64,000 nucleotides of DNA, from the NCBI GenBank assembly GCA_903821365.1, contig CAIJKY010000005.1, positions 1 through 64,000 of the forward strand. Reading direction: 5' to 3'. The translations under genes were made by a program, and so were the position numbers. The notes beneath the pieces were generated by a model. The model was not told the origin of the DNA. It was given only the letters and a program-made list of their open reading frames with translations, and searched no databases. Below, piece after piece: positions 34,036 through 42,150 of this stretch; position 1 is the first letter of the stretch; the number at the start of each line of letters is the position of its first letter. The DNA comes from an uncultured bacterium (GTDB lineage: Bacteria > Patescibacteriota > Saccharimonadia > Saccharimonadales > Saccharimonadaceae).

Positions 34036-36972
34036 ATGAAGTTTCATAAAAATAGTCGCCGTCGTGCAATCGACTACGAAAAAGATTTGGTGGCGCAATG
34101 GAAAAAGAATAAAACTTTTGAAAAATCGATCGAGCAACGCCCGGTTGAAAACAGCTATGTTTTTTACGACGGACCACCGTTTATTACCGGTGTGCCGCAT
34201 CACGGCACACTGCTGAGTTCGATTGTCAAAGACGCTATTCCACGCTATCAAACTATGAAAGGCCACCGTGTCGAACGCGTTTGGGGCTGGGACTGTCACG
34301 GTTTGCCGGCTGAGAATTTTGTTGAGAAAAAACTCGGCATCACCAACCGTCAGGATATTGGCACCAAGATTAGTCTTGAGGATTACATCACTACCGCCCG
34401 CGAGAGCATGGTGCAAACTAGTGGGCTTTGGGAAGACACCGTTGACCGTATTGGTCGCTGGGTTGATTTTAAAGGCGCCTATAAAACCATGGACAAAGAT
34501 TACATGGAAAGCGTGTGGTGGGCCTTCAAGACACTTTATGAAAAGGGCAAGATTTACGAAGGTGAGCGCGTACTGATGTACGACACGAAATGGGCGACAC
34601 CGCTGAGCAAAGCTGAAGTTACCATGGACGCGGGCGCTTACCAAGACGTCACCGACCCAAGCGTGTACGTCAAGTTCCGCCTTGTGAAGCCAAAGACGCC
34701 CACCTACTTACTAGCTTGGACAACAACCCCATGGACGCTGCCAGGCAACACGGCAGTGGCGGTCAACCAAGACTTTACCTATGTCGAAGTTGTCTTAACA
34801 GGCGAGTCGGCCAACAAGGAAGAGCATTTTATCGTTGCTAAAGATTGTGCCGCTAAAGTCTTTACCGACGAGAAGCACAAGCCATTGAGCTATGAATTGG
34901 TACGCGAACTCAAGGGCAGCGAACTGATTGGCCAAGAGTACGCACCATTATTCAGTGACCGTGGCCGTAATGCCCATAAAGTCTGGCATGCTGACTATGT
35001 TTCGCTTGAAAGCGGTTCTGGTCTCGTACACCTTGCACCACCATACGGTGAAGAAGACTATGCGCTCGCTAAAGAAAAGGGTTTTCCATCGGTGCATGTG
35101 CTTGATGATTACGGTCGCTACACCGAAACCGAATGGGAAGGCCAAGACGTCTGGGAAAGCAATAAGCCAATCGCCAAAGCCCTCTATGAACGCGGTGTCG
35201 TCTGGAAGATTGAATATTACCGTCACCAGTATCCCCACAACCCACGCACCGGCAACCGTCTGATGTACCGGGCCCACCCAAGCTGGTTTATGGATATCGA
35301 TGGTCAACGCAAAGATATGCTGATTGAGAACACTGAGCATATCGAGTGGTTTCCAGCCCATGTAAAGCACGGTCGTTTCGAGAAAACCGTGCAGACTGCA
35401 CCAGACTGGAATTTAAGCCGTGACCGATTTTGGGCAACTGCCATGCCAGTTTGGAAGGGCACTGATAAAAACGGCAAAGAGCACGTCAAAGTGGTCGGCA
35501 GCTACGCCGAGCTGAAAGAGCTAAGCGGTGTCGAGCTTGAAGATTATCATCGCCCTTGGGTTGACGACATTATGTTCACCATCGATGGCATCGAATACAA
35601 ACGTATCGACAAAGTGCTCGACTGCTGGTTCGAGAGCGGCAGCATGCCTTTTGCGCAATTCCATTATCCTTTTGAGAATGTTAAAAAGTTTGAAGCCAAT
35701 TTCCCTGGTGATTTTATCGTCGAGTATATTGGTCAGGTTCGTGCCTGGTTCTATTATCTGCACGCCGTCAACGTTGGTCTATTTGGTCGAAACGCCTTTA
35801 AGCACGTCATCGTCACTGGCAATGTGGCGGGCAACGACGGCTACAAGATGAGCAAAAGCCGCGGTAACTTTACTGATCCGAACGAGCTGATGGATAAATA
35901 CTCGGCCGACAGCTGGCGCTTGCTGTTCTTGTCGAGTCCCGTGCTCAATGGTGAAGATTTTTCGCTGCAAGATAAAGATGTCAGCGATGTTGCTCGCAAG
36001 CTGGCGATGGTTTGGAACATGTATGATTTCTTCACGATGTATGCCGAAGTTGACGGCTGGGAATTTACAGGTGACAGCAAACATCAACAAGATCCACTAC
36101 CCAGCCTCGATAACCCGCTTGATCAGTGGGTCGTGAGCCGCGTTCACCAATTGGCGGCCGAAGTTGCTACGAATATGGATGCCTATAATATTCCTGACGC
36201 TGCGAAACCGATCCTGCCATTTATCGAAGACGCTTCAAATTGGTTTGTTCGCCGCAGCCGTCGCCGCTTCTGGAAAAGTGGTGACGATGCTGATAAGCAA
36301 AATGCATATCGTACGCTTCACTACGTGCTGGTACAGCTGAGTCTCATTATGGCGCCATTCACACCGTTCCTTGCCGAAGAACTTTACCAAAAATTGACCG
36401 GCGGCGAGAGTGTTCACTTGCTCGATTGGCCCGAAGGTGGCCAGATTAACCAGCTGTTAGTTGACGAAATGGAAGACGTGCGCGAGCTGATCAACCAAGG
36501 CTTGAGCCAGCGTGCCAAGGCCCAGATTAAAGTGCGCCAACCACTACAGCTTTTTGAAATTCACAGCAAAGACGCCGAGCGGTTTAAAGCCTACGAAGAT
36601 GTCTTTAAAGAAGAGCTAAATGTCAAAATGGTGGTACTCAGTAGCAAGCCGGCTGCGGGTGATTTGCCTGAGTTACGCGGTGAACTTGTACTTGAAATTA
36701 CGCCCGAGCTTCGCCGCGAAGGCTTGATGCGTGAGGTAATTCGACATATTCAAAATGCTCGTAAAGACGCTGGCTTAAATGTCGATGACCGCATTGCGCT
36801 CAGTCTTACGACTGAAGACAAAGAGCTGACACAAGCAATCGACGAGCATAGTGCTGAGATTGCCGCCGAGACGCTTGCGACCACAGTGACGACCGATGCG
36901 TATACCTATGAAGCAACGCTGAAAGTTGGAGCCGCACAGCTCCGTGTCTCACTTGAGAAAAGTGCCGAGTAG
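34036..36972 (+). CDS. ileS: Isoleucyl-tRNA synthetase (archaeal/eukaryal type)
   Basis: The 978-residue class I synthetase has the HIGH region as FYDGPPFITGVPHHGT, which matches the eukaryal/archaeal-like form (PHYGH) rather than bacterial HIGH, a CP1 editing domain with TPWTLPGNTAV, KMSKS in GYKMSKSRGNFTDP, and an anticodon-binding domain from about 690. This form is often mupirocin-resistant in other bacteria (family knowledge). It follows the CYTH gene by 5 nt and is under the T-box leader. Confidence 0.95.
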   Translation: MKFHKNSRRRAIDYEKDLVAQWKKNKTFEKSIEQRPVENSYVFYDGPPFITGVPHHGTLLSSIVKDAIPRYQTMKGHRVERVWGWDCHGLPAENFVEKKLGITNRQDIGTKISLEDYITTARESMVQTSGLWEDTVDRIGRWVDFKGAYKTMDKDYMESVWWAFKTLYEKGKIYEGERVLMYDTKWATPLSKAEVTMDAGAYQDVTDPSVYVKFRLVKPKTPTYLLAWTTTPWTLPGNTAVAVNQDFTYVEVVLTGESANKEEHFIVAKDCAAKVFTDEKHKPLSYELVRELKGSELIGQEYAPLFSDRGRNAHKVWHADYVSLESGSGLVHLAPPYGEEDYALAKEKGFPSVHVLDDYGRYTETEWEGQDVWESNKPIAKALYERGVVWKIEYYRHQYPHNPRTGNRLMYRAHPSWFMDIDGQRKDMLIENTEHIEWFPAHVKHGRFEKTVQTAPDWNLSRDRFWATAMPVWKGTDKNGKEHVKVVGSYAELKELSGVELEDYHRPWVDDIMFTIDGIEYKRIDKVLDCWFESGSMPFAQFHYPFENVKKFEANFPGDFIVEYIGQVRAWFYYLHAVNVGLFGRNAFKHVIVTGNVAGNDGYKMSKSRGNFTDPNELMDKYSADSWRLLFLSSPVLNGEDFSLQDKDVSDVARKLAMVWNMYDFFTMYAEVDGWEFTGDSKHQQDPLPSLDNPLDQWVVSRVHQLAAEVATNMDAYNIPDAAKPILPFIEDASNWFVRRSRRRFWKSGDDADKQNAYRTLHYVLVQLSLIMAPFTPFLAEELYQKLTGGESVHLLDWPEGGQINQLLVDEMEDVRELINQGLSQRAKAQIKVRQPLQLFEIHSKDAERFKAYEDVFKEELNVKMVVLSSKPAAGDLPELRGELVLEITPELRREGLMREVIRHIQNARKDAGLNVDDRIALSLTTEDKELTQAIDEHSAEIAAETLATTVTTDAYTYEATLKVGAAQLRVSLEKSAE

Positions 36973-37066
36973 CCGCTCGGCCTGCATTTACGAAGTGCAA
37001 GAAAAGTGGTATAGTCACTGACGACTTCACTGTGGAGTCGAAAGTGACGCTAGGGAAAGGACGTAT

Positions 37067-37453
37067 GTGACACGCCAAGTTTCATCGATTGAGGTGACGC
37101 CGGCCGCTATCTACATCAAGAATACGGCAGCCATGGCGAGGTTGCTTGGTGAGCTTCGTGCCAGTAACCTGAGTCATCCTGGCGATGCCAGCCCAATATT
37201 CATGATTGGAGGCACGCGATGCCGCGACTTCGAACTACTGTCCGTTCAATACGATTCGACGATCGATCGATTCGATCTGATCTTCGCCGAACCCTTTCAC
37301 GGCCGGGAAGTCGCTGTGGCGCGTGCGATTCTGGTGGTGGCATACCAGGGTCGACAGGTGGTGGCGAAAGCTTACGCGACCGCGCAGCAGACCGACACGA
37401 TGACGGCATTGCACGAGGCGCTCAGCAGCCACCTCGCGCCTAATCGCTCTTGA
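37067..37453 (+). CDS. Unrecognised soluble protein, GC-rich cassette 5
   Basis: The 128-residue protein, starting with GTG after AGGGAAAGGA, is not recognised. It appears as an alpha/beta fold: FMIGGTRCRDFELLSVQYDS and FDLIFAEPF strands followed by a helix ending HEALSSHLAP. No signal or membrane segment. The leader has the hairpin CGACT/AGTCG and TATAGT near 37010. Codon use is GC-rich relative to ileS. A hairpin follows at 37489. Confidence 0.6.
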   Translation: MTRQVSSIEVTPAAIYIKNTAAMARLLGELRASNLSHPGDASPIFMIGGTRCRDFELLSVQYDSTIDRFDLIFAEPFHGREVAVARAILVVAYQGRQVVAKAYATAQQTDTMTALHEALSSHLAPNRS

Positions 37454-37488
37454 GTGATGGGGCGGTGCAGTGCAACTCGAAGCCCCGC

Positions 37489-37516
37489 GACCACGGATGC
37501 CCTCGCATTCGTGGTC
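37489..37516 (+). terminator. Hairpin downstream of cassette 5
   Basis: GACCACGGATG (37489-37499) pairs with CATTCGTGGTC (37506-37516) around a 6-nt loop, 35 bases after the stop; no U-run. Confidence 0.55.
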
Positions 37517-37622
37517 CAGCGTCACATGTGTCAATAACCGGCCAGTTATTCTGATGAGTCTTACGGCAAGACGAAACACATGATAAGCTAAAGGCAACAT
37601 AGTAACGTAGAAACGAAAAATA

Positions 37623-38966
37623 ATGGACTTCAATCTTCTTGAACTAATTGCGCGTGCGGGTGGGGGAGGCTCAAGTAGTTCGAGTGGCGGCTCGGGCGGT
37701 GATTTTATCGGACTTATTGGCTATGCCGCTGGACATTACCCGGCTGCTTTTGTTAAAAAACGCTTTAAACACACGATTCCGGCAATTGCCGCAGGTGGCG
37801 TTGGCACGGTTGCCGCAACAGGTCTGTTTGTTGCTGGAAGGCTCTATTTTACAGCAGTCATTATCTTTATCGCTGGCTGTATCGGTGCCTATGGTGGTGC
37901 GACGGGCTTGCTTGGCAAGTTTGCAAAACGCTCGAAAGAAGCCCAAGCGCGACTGCAAAAAGCTGCCGCTAGCGACCCTATGTGGAACGAAGATACAATC
38001 AAAAAGACCGCCAGCGACACCTTCGTCCGTTTTCAATACGACTGGGCAAATTTCAATGGGCAAGGCATGGCGCAGTATTTAGCGCCGCGTTATCTTGCTC
38101 ATGTCCAGTTGATGCTTTATGCGCTCGCCCAAATGGGGCGGCGTAATGTTTTGTGGCCGTATAAAATTACTGCTATGGAACTGATTGATGTCTCCGACAA
38201 AGATAATAACACCGAAGACCGCATGACTGTTGCTATCGCAGCAAGTGGCACCGATAAACTTGTCGATACTACTACTAACACCGATCTGGCCACCGACAAT
38301 AGTGATTTCGCTGAAGTCTGGCAATTCGTCCGTCACGAACGTACCTGGCTGCTCGAATCAATCACACCATCTACCACGAGTGATATCGGTCGCAACTCCA
38401 CGCTTGAGCAGTTTGCTGCAGCTAACAGCATGTACTATAGCCCCGACTGGGGTCGGTTATTGTTGCCACGTCGTGGACGGATATTTAGTACGGTAGCGAT
38501 GAGCGTGGCCGATGTCAACGACCATGTTATCGGTTACTGGCAGGGTAACTTGTTGGTGCAAATGTACTCGTACTCACCGGGCCAGGGTAAGCCGTATTAT
38601 ATGGTTGGTCAGTTAACTTTGCCGAAGACATATACCGGTATCATGATCCTTCGGAAGGACGATTTTGGCTCAAAGCTCGGCAATATTTTCAACTCGGCAC
38701 CAAGCGGCTATCAGAAAATGAGCTACGAATGGGTTGATTTCAACCGTAACTATGTTGTCTATGCGGCGGAGCCTGATCGTGTTGCATCGTTTGAACTACT
38801 GAACCCAGGCTTCATGGCCTATCTATACGATCAGAAGTTAAAAATTGATATTGAAGTCGTTGATAATGTTGTCTACCTGTATTCGAGCAATTCAGCTCGT
38901 ACAATGGCAGAATATGGCGGCATGCTTGAGGTGCTCAAGCGCGCTTACAAAGAGTTAAAACTGTAA
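37623..38966 (+). CDS. Tim44-like domain membrane protein
   Basis: The 447-residue protein has a Gly/Ser-rich N-terminus (GGGGSSSSSGGSGG), two hydrophobic segments (about 50-72 and 76-100), and a Tim44/MRPL45-like domain (about 120-245: WNEDTIKKTASDTFVRFQYD, LAPRYLAHVQLML, then FAEVWQFVRHERTWLLESI). The C-terminal 200 residues are a separate beta-rich domain (YDQKLKIDIEVVDNVVYLY) with a DUF3137-like feel. Function unknown. It is native in composition and flanked by GC-rich cassettes on both sides. Confidence 0.7.
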   Translation: MDFNLLELIARAGGGGSSSSSGGSGGDFIGLIGYAAGHYPAAFVKKRFKHTIPAIAAGGVGTVAATGLFVAGRLYFTAVIIFIAGCIGAYGGATGLLGKFAKRSKEAQARLQKAAASDPMWNEDTIKKTASDTFVRFQYDWANFNGQGMAQYLAPRYLAHVQLMLYALAQMGRRNVLWPYKITAMELIDVSDKDNNTEDRMTVAIAASGTDKLVDTTTNTDLATDNSDFAEVWQFVRHERTWLLESITPSTTSDIGRNSTLEQFAAANSMYYSPDWGRLLLPRRGRIFSTVAMSVADVNDHVIGYWQGNLLVQMYSYSPGQGKPYYMVGQLTLPKTYTGIMILRKDDFGSKLGNIFNSAPSGYQKMSYEWVDFNRNYVVYAAEPDRVASFELLNPGFMAYLYDQKLKIDIEVVDNVVYLYSSNSARTMAEYGGMLEVLKRAYKELKL

Positions 38967-38981
38967 TAAACATTGAAGGGT

Positions 38982-39070
38982 CGTGAGACCCCAGGCGACG
39001 ACCGGGGAAGGTGGTCGTGTGTTCGGCGCTCGCTGCTGAAGCCGAACTAGTGCAGGCCTGGGGTCTCACG
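38982..39070. ncRNA. Multibranched structured element downstream of the micro-ORF cassette
   Basis: A perfect 15-bp outer stem (38982-38996 with 39056-39070; CGTGAGACCCCAGGC and complement) closes a 59-nt interior with two further stems: ACGACC/GGTCGT (38998-39003 with 39013-39018) and GTTCGGC/GCCGAAC (39021-39027 with 39041-39047). As RNA this is a three-way junction. It lies 68 bases past the last leftward micro-ORF and 16 bases past the rightward Tim44-like gene, so it may be a shared 3' element or a separate RNA. No known RNA family recognised. Confidence 0.6.
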
Positions 39071-39138
39071 GAGTTGTCACCACCTACCTCTCTGCGTTGT
39101 GCTTGGACGCGGCCCCCAGGCTGGAGGCTGTGCTGATG

Positions 39139-39231
39139 CTAGCTCACGCCAGCAGTCGGGTCGGGCGGGTACTCGGGCGGCGCCGTCTCGGCGCGGTCGC
39201 TCTCGTACCAGGGTCCCGGGTCGCCGTCCAT
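39139..39231 (-). CDS. Micro-ORF C of GC-rich cassette 6 (30 aa)
   Basis: This third small frame starts MDGDPGPWYESDRAE and is acidic and Pro-rich, with a TAG stop. Its ATG overlaps the stop of micro-ORF B as TGATG (coupled translation). Too short for homology; the coupled chain is the main support. Confidence 0.45.
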   Translation of the reverse strand: MDGDPGPWYESDRAETAPPEYPPDPTAGVS

Positions 39232-39338
39232 CAGTGGCACCGCGGCGTGTTGCCGTCGAGGTCACCGGTGGGCGGGTCGGGCTGCAGGCGTGGCGGCTTG
39301 CCCGGCCGCCTTGGCCCTGGCTGCAGGTGGTCGCTCAT
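39231..39338 (-). CDS. Micro-ORF B of GC-rich cassette 6 (35 aa)
   Basis: The 35-residue frame starts MSDHLQPGPRRPGKPPRLQP and is basic and Pro-rich. Its ATG overlaps the stop of micro-ORF A as ATGA, and its own stop overlaps the start of C. Function unknown. Confidence 0.45.
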   Translation of the reverse strand: MSDHLQPGPRRPGKPPRLQPDPPTGDLDGNTPRCH

Positions 39339-39448
39339 CGACGACCTCCGGGCAGTCGCCTGGCGTCGCCGACGTGCCGAACGCTGCCGCCACTGCCATC
39401 GTCGGTGAGGACGATTCCGTTCTCGTCGCCCGTGCAGTACTTGAACAT
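39335..39448 (-). CDS. Micro-ORF A of GC-rich cassette 6 (37 aa)
   Basis: The 37-residue frame starts MFKYCTGDENGIVLTDDGSG, with a weak GAGAGAAG ribosome site. It reads as a small beta hairpin with one Cys. It heads three frames joined by ATGA and TGATG overlaps. A TTGACT promoter lies about 65-90 nt upstream. A single frameshifted ancestral gene is an alternative. Confidence 0.45.
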   Translation of the reverse strand: MFKYCTGDENGIVLTDDGSGGSVRHVGDARRLPGGRR

Positions 39449-39509
39449 CGTTGCTTCTCTCGCTCAAGCGCCAGCATTTTTTGATGTTGACGCGTGTGTA
39501 GTGACCTTT

Positions 39510-39540
39510 GTATTACGGTACAACGCCTTATAAAAGTCAA
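39510..39540 (-). promoter_or_regulatory. Promoter of cassette 6
   Basis: On the minus strand TTGACT (39535-39540) lies 17-19 bp from CGTAAT/TAATAC. The 13-nt string 39529-39541 is identical to that at the 9365-9393 promoter. Confidence 0.55.
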
Positions 39541-39616
39541 TCCATGCGTCTGGCAACTGTTCTATAGCCCGTATTAGTCGTTGCTATTATTTTGCCCTCT
39601 ACCCTATAATGTAGTC

Positions 39617-40213
39617 ATGGACGAAGAACATGGAGAGTGGACTGGGTTGAAGTCTCTAAGTAGCAAGACTTACTCCTGTGGTCATTGCGGCAATCTTATA
39701 AGTTCGGAAAAAGGTTATGCGACTAGAATCTCGCAGCATATGCCCACTATTCTGGGCACAATTTACATATGCCACGTCTGTAATTGCCCTAGCTATTTTG
39801 CTGGTGGGTCTGCGCAAGTTCCAGGCGCTCGCTTGGGTGGAATTATCAATCACTTGCCGCCAGATATCGCAAGTTTATATAAGGAAATTCAAAACTCCAC
39901 TACAGTAGGCGGATATACATCTGCCGTTCTCGCTTCTAGAAAGCTTCTAATGCATGTCGCCGTTGAAAGTGGAGCGGAGCCAGGAAAGCAGTTTGTGGCG
40001 TATATTAACTATTTGGTAGAGAACGGCTATACGCCACCAAATAGCACTGCTTGGATAGACAAGATTCGAGTCGTAGGCAATGAGGCAAATCACGAAATTG
40101 TCATTATGCAAGAAATTGATGCGAGAAATATAATCAAGCTTATTGAAATGCTTTTAAAGTTTAACTACGAATTTCCCAAAGAAGCTGAATCTGAGACAGA
40201 GTCATCTGGCTAA
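39617..40213 (+). CDS. DUF4145-domain protein with N-terminal zinc ribbon
   Basis: The protein of 198 residues has an N-terminal zinc ribbon (CGHC and CHVC) followed by a helical DUF4145 domain (ASRKLLMHVAVESGAEPGKQ, IRVVGNEANHEI, ending in a LIEMLLKF helix). DUF4145 occurs in restriction, defence and toxin-related proteins, but its activity is unknown. TATAAT ends 6 nt before ATG 39617 (leaderless). It lies next to a toxin-antitoxin pair, so a small defence patch is possible. Confidence 0.72.
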   Translation: MDEEHGEWTGLKSLSSKTYSCGHCGNLISSEKGYATRISQHMPTILGTIYICHVCNCPSYFAGGSAQVPGARLGGIINHLPPDIASLYKEIQNSTTVGGYTSAVLASRKLLMHVAVESGAEPGKQFVAYINYLVENGYTPPNSTAWIDKIRVVGNEANHEIVIMQEIDARNIIKLIEMLLKFNYEFPKEAESETESSG

Positions 40214-40436
40214 TGCTATGGGGAGTGCTCTTCATTGCTATAGTCATTGACAGTATGGGACACCCCAGCACAAGCGTGCACCGCATCAAAGTTAGTCTTT
40301 CTTGAATTCTTAAAGTAAAACCTGATAATAAAGCTTAGCGGACTGCCTATCTCACGCAAGAAGTCTTCGATGGACGCTTATCTCAAGTTTCAAATAAATA
40401 ACAACCAACGATCTAGGGAGTAATGGTTGCGCAAGT
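40214..40436. other. Gene-free spacer between the DUF4145 gene and the Panacea pair
   Basis: I see no gene, tRNA or clear RNA here; the sequence is AT-rich. The region ends with the terminator at 40437 and is followed by the operator and promoter of the next pair. Confidence 0.5.
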
Positions 40437-40468
40437 AAAATAGCTTGCTAAAAGTGGGCTATTTTTTA
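40437..40468 (+). terminator. U-tract terminator
   Basis: The stem AAAATAGC/GCTATTTT (40437-40444 with 40458-40465) has a 13-nt loop and the run TTTTTT. It is about 220 bases past the DUF4145 stop. Confidence 0.75.
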
Positions 40469-40551
40469 TGTATTTCGTTGACCTTATGGTTAGCTTATAT
40501 GTGAGATATTGAAGTTAATTTTAGTTAATTAATTCTCAATATTTCAACAGG

Positions 40552-40566
40552 GGTCAAAAATTGACC
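40552..40566. promoter_or_regulatory. Palindromic operator candidate GGTCAA-AAA-TTGACC
   Basis: A perfect 6+3+6 palindrome abuts the -35 box of the Panacea operon promoter (next entry), the usual place for autoregulation of a toxin-antitoxin operon. Confidence 0.6.
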
Positions 40567-40567
40567 T

Positions 40568-40596
40568 TTGTTAAGATATTCAAAAAATTATATACT
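40568..40596 (+). promoter_or_regulatory. Promoter of the Panacea toxin-antitoxin operon
   Basis: TTGTTA (40568-40573), 17 bp and TATACT (40591-40596) lie 19 nt before ATG 40616, with AGAGGAAA as ribosome site. Confidence 0.65.
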
Positions 40597-40615
40597 GTAT
40601 GTAGAGGAAAAAACT

Positions 40616-41125
40616 ATGACTAAAACATCTCTAGCTGCTAATTCTAATTCGATCCTTAGCCCAAAGCTGCAAGCAGTTTCGGATTATTTTATCGCACTTT
40701 CAAATGAAACTCATAATGGCATCACAAACCTGAAGCTGCAAAAGCTAGTTTACTATGTTCAGGCTTGGCACCTGGCTGCGTTCGGAGACCCAGTATTCGA
40801 GGAAGATTTCCAGGCTTGGGTGCATGGGCCTGTAGTGCCTTCTTTGTATCATCGATATAAATCTGCTACATACAAGCCACTAATTGAAGATAAAGAAAAA
40901 TTTTCCGTTTTAGAAAGTCGACTGCCAGGTAATTTAAAACTGATATTGGATGATGTTGTTGAAGAGTATTTCGGCAAAACAGCTTACGAACTAGAGAGAT
41001 TAACGCATAGCGAGGATCCATGGATCAATGCAAGGGGCAATCTGTCCGAAGACTCGCCAAGTAGCAACATCATTGGCAAAGATGGGATGGGCGCGTACTA
41101 TCGACCCATGCTATTAGTGCAGTAA
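40616..41125 (+). CDS. Panacea (DUF4065) domain antitoxin
   Basis: The protein of 169 residues carries the DUF4065/Panacea signature: ITNLKLQKLVYYVQAWHLA, DFQAWVHGPVVPSLYHRYK, and the later YGKTAYELERLTH-like helix (here FGKTAYELERLTHSEDPW). Panacea proteins neutralise many unrelated toxins (PanA/PanT systems, family knowledge). Its short N-terminal extension is unrelated. It ends 2 nt before a small downstream gene, the expected toxin position. Confidence 0.85.
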   Translation: MTKTSLAANSNSILSPKLQAVSDYFIALSNETHNGITNLKLQKLVYYVQAWHLAAFGDPVFEEDFQAWVHGPVVPSLYHRYKSATYKPLIEDKEKFSVLESRLPGNLKLILDDVVEEYFGKTAYELERLTHSEDPWINARGNLSEDSPSSNIIGKDGMGAYYRPMLLVQ

Positions 41126-41127
41126 AT

Positions 41128-41571
41128 ATGGCGAGATTTGTACCACAGCAAAAAGCCAGATCCAGTGCCAAGCGGATTAGTAGCAATCAAAGGCCGTCGG
41201 GCGAAAAAGAGAACGTTACGTTCTCTTTCAAATACCTGCTAGAAGACGACGACTTCCATCTTAATCATGATCAAGTTGAGTACTTCCAAACAGTTATACG
41301 AAGACTAAAAGACATATGCTGCATGGCAAGGTTGGCTCTAATTACTAACAGAAGTAGCGCTTTGCGTGCTCATCCAGTAGATTTCAATGAGAAGCGTGTC
41401 TCGCGTAATTCATTTGGCATACCGAATGAAACTGATCTTTGCGACGAAGCCTTTCAGTTCAGTGTTTCCAGCAATGCACATGGTCGCATAGTAGGCTTCT
41501 TTACGGGATCAACTTTCAACATAGTGTGGTTTGATAGGAAGCACGCTTTGTATCCGGGCGACAATAACTAA
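41128..41571 (+). CDS. Putative toxin partner of the Panacea antitoxin
   Basis: The 147-residue basic protein follows the antitoxin after 2 bases. The N-terminus is Arg/Lys/Ser-rich; the middle has FSFKYLLEDDDFHLNHDQ; the C-terminus ends GFFTGSTFNIVWFDRKHALYP, a pattern I remember from toxin-like proteins encoded beside Panacea or other antitoxins (GFxxxxxFxIVWxDxxHxLYP). I cannot name its target. Toxicity is inferred from position and this C-terminal motif. Confidence 0.65.
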   Translation: MARFVPQQKARSSAKRISSNQRPSGEKENVTFSFKYLLEDDDFHLNHDQVEYFQTVIRRLKDICCMARLALITNRSSALRAHPVDFNEKRVSRNSFGIPNETDLCDEAFQFSVSSNAHGRIVGFFTGSTFNIVWFDRKHALYPGDNN

Positions 41572-41703
41572 TGTCTGTAGGATCAAAGGAAAAAGATTAG
41601 CCCCACTTGCACTTAATGCAATATACCAGCACTATGCATTTACAGAAGTGCCCATATCTGTTACAATCCCTTGAGTTATATCTAAAGCGAATAAAGGTTA
41701 GAC

Positions 41704-42009
41704 ATGAAAGCAATCGTCAGCATCGGTGGCAAGCAACATCTTGTTACCGAAAAAGAGACCCTCCTGGTGGACCGCCTCCCGGATGGCACAAAAGAGCTCT
41801 CGCTTGACGCTTTGATGACCCTCGACGGTGACAAAAGCACAATTGGTGCTCCATTCGTCAAAGGCGTAAAAGTGGCTGCGACGGTTCTTGAGCCGGAAGT
41901 AAAAGGCGACAAGATCCGCGTGATTCGTTACGAATCAAAAAAGCGCGTTAATAAGCAGAATGGCCACCGCCAGCAGTATTCTCGCATTCAGATCAGCTCA
42001 ATTAAATAA
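41704..42009 (+). CDS. rplU: 50S ribosomal protein bL21
   Basis: The 101-residue protein opens MKAIVSIGGKQHLVTEKETL and ends with KKRVNKQNGHRQQYSRIQIS, the conserved bL21 rRNA-binding tail. TAAAGGTTAGAC precedes the ATG; TACAAT lies near 41662. Unlike most bacteria, no rpmA (bL27) follows; a terminator comes directly after. Confidence 0.93.
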   Translation: MKAIVSIGGKQHLVTEKETLLVDRLPDGTKELSLDALMTLDGDKSTIGAPFVKGVKVAATVLEPEVKGDKIRVIRYESKKRVNKQNGHRQQYSRIQISSIK

Positions 42010-42026
42010 TTGACGGCTGAAGCAGC

Positions 42027-42063
42027 AAAACACCCCGGCCATGAACGACCGGGGTGTTTTGTA
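42027..42063 (+). terminator. rplU terminator
   Basis: The perfect 12-bp stem AAAACACCCCGG/CCGGGGTGTTTT has a 10-nt loop; both arms are identical to those of the infB terminator at 7193. Confidence 0.9.
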
Positions 42064-42150
42064 TGCATGAGCGTGAAAAGTTTTTTGTTTCACGCTGCAC
42101 CCCAAGTGGTATACTAGGATAAGACAAGGGGTAAAGGTTCAAACACAGAC

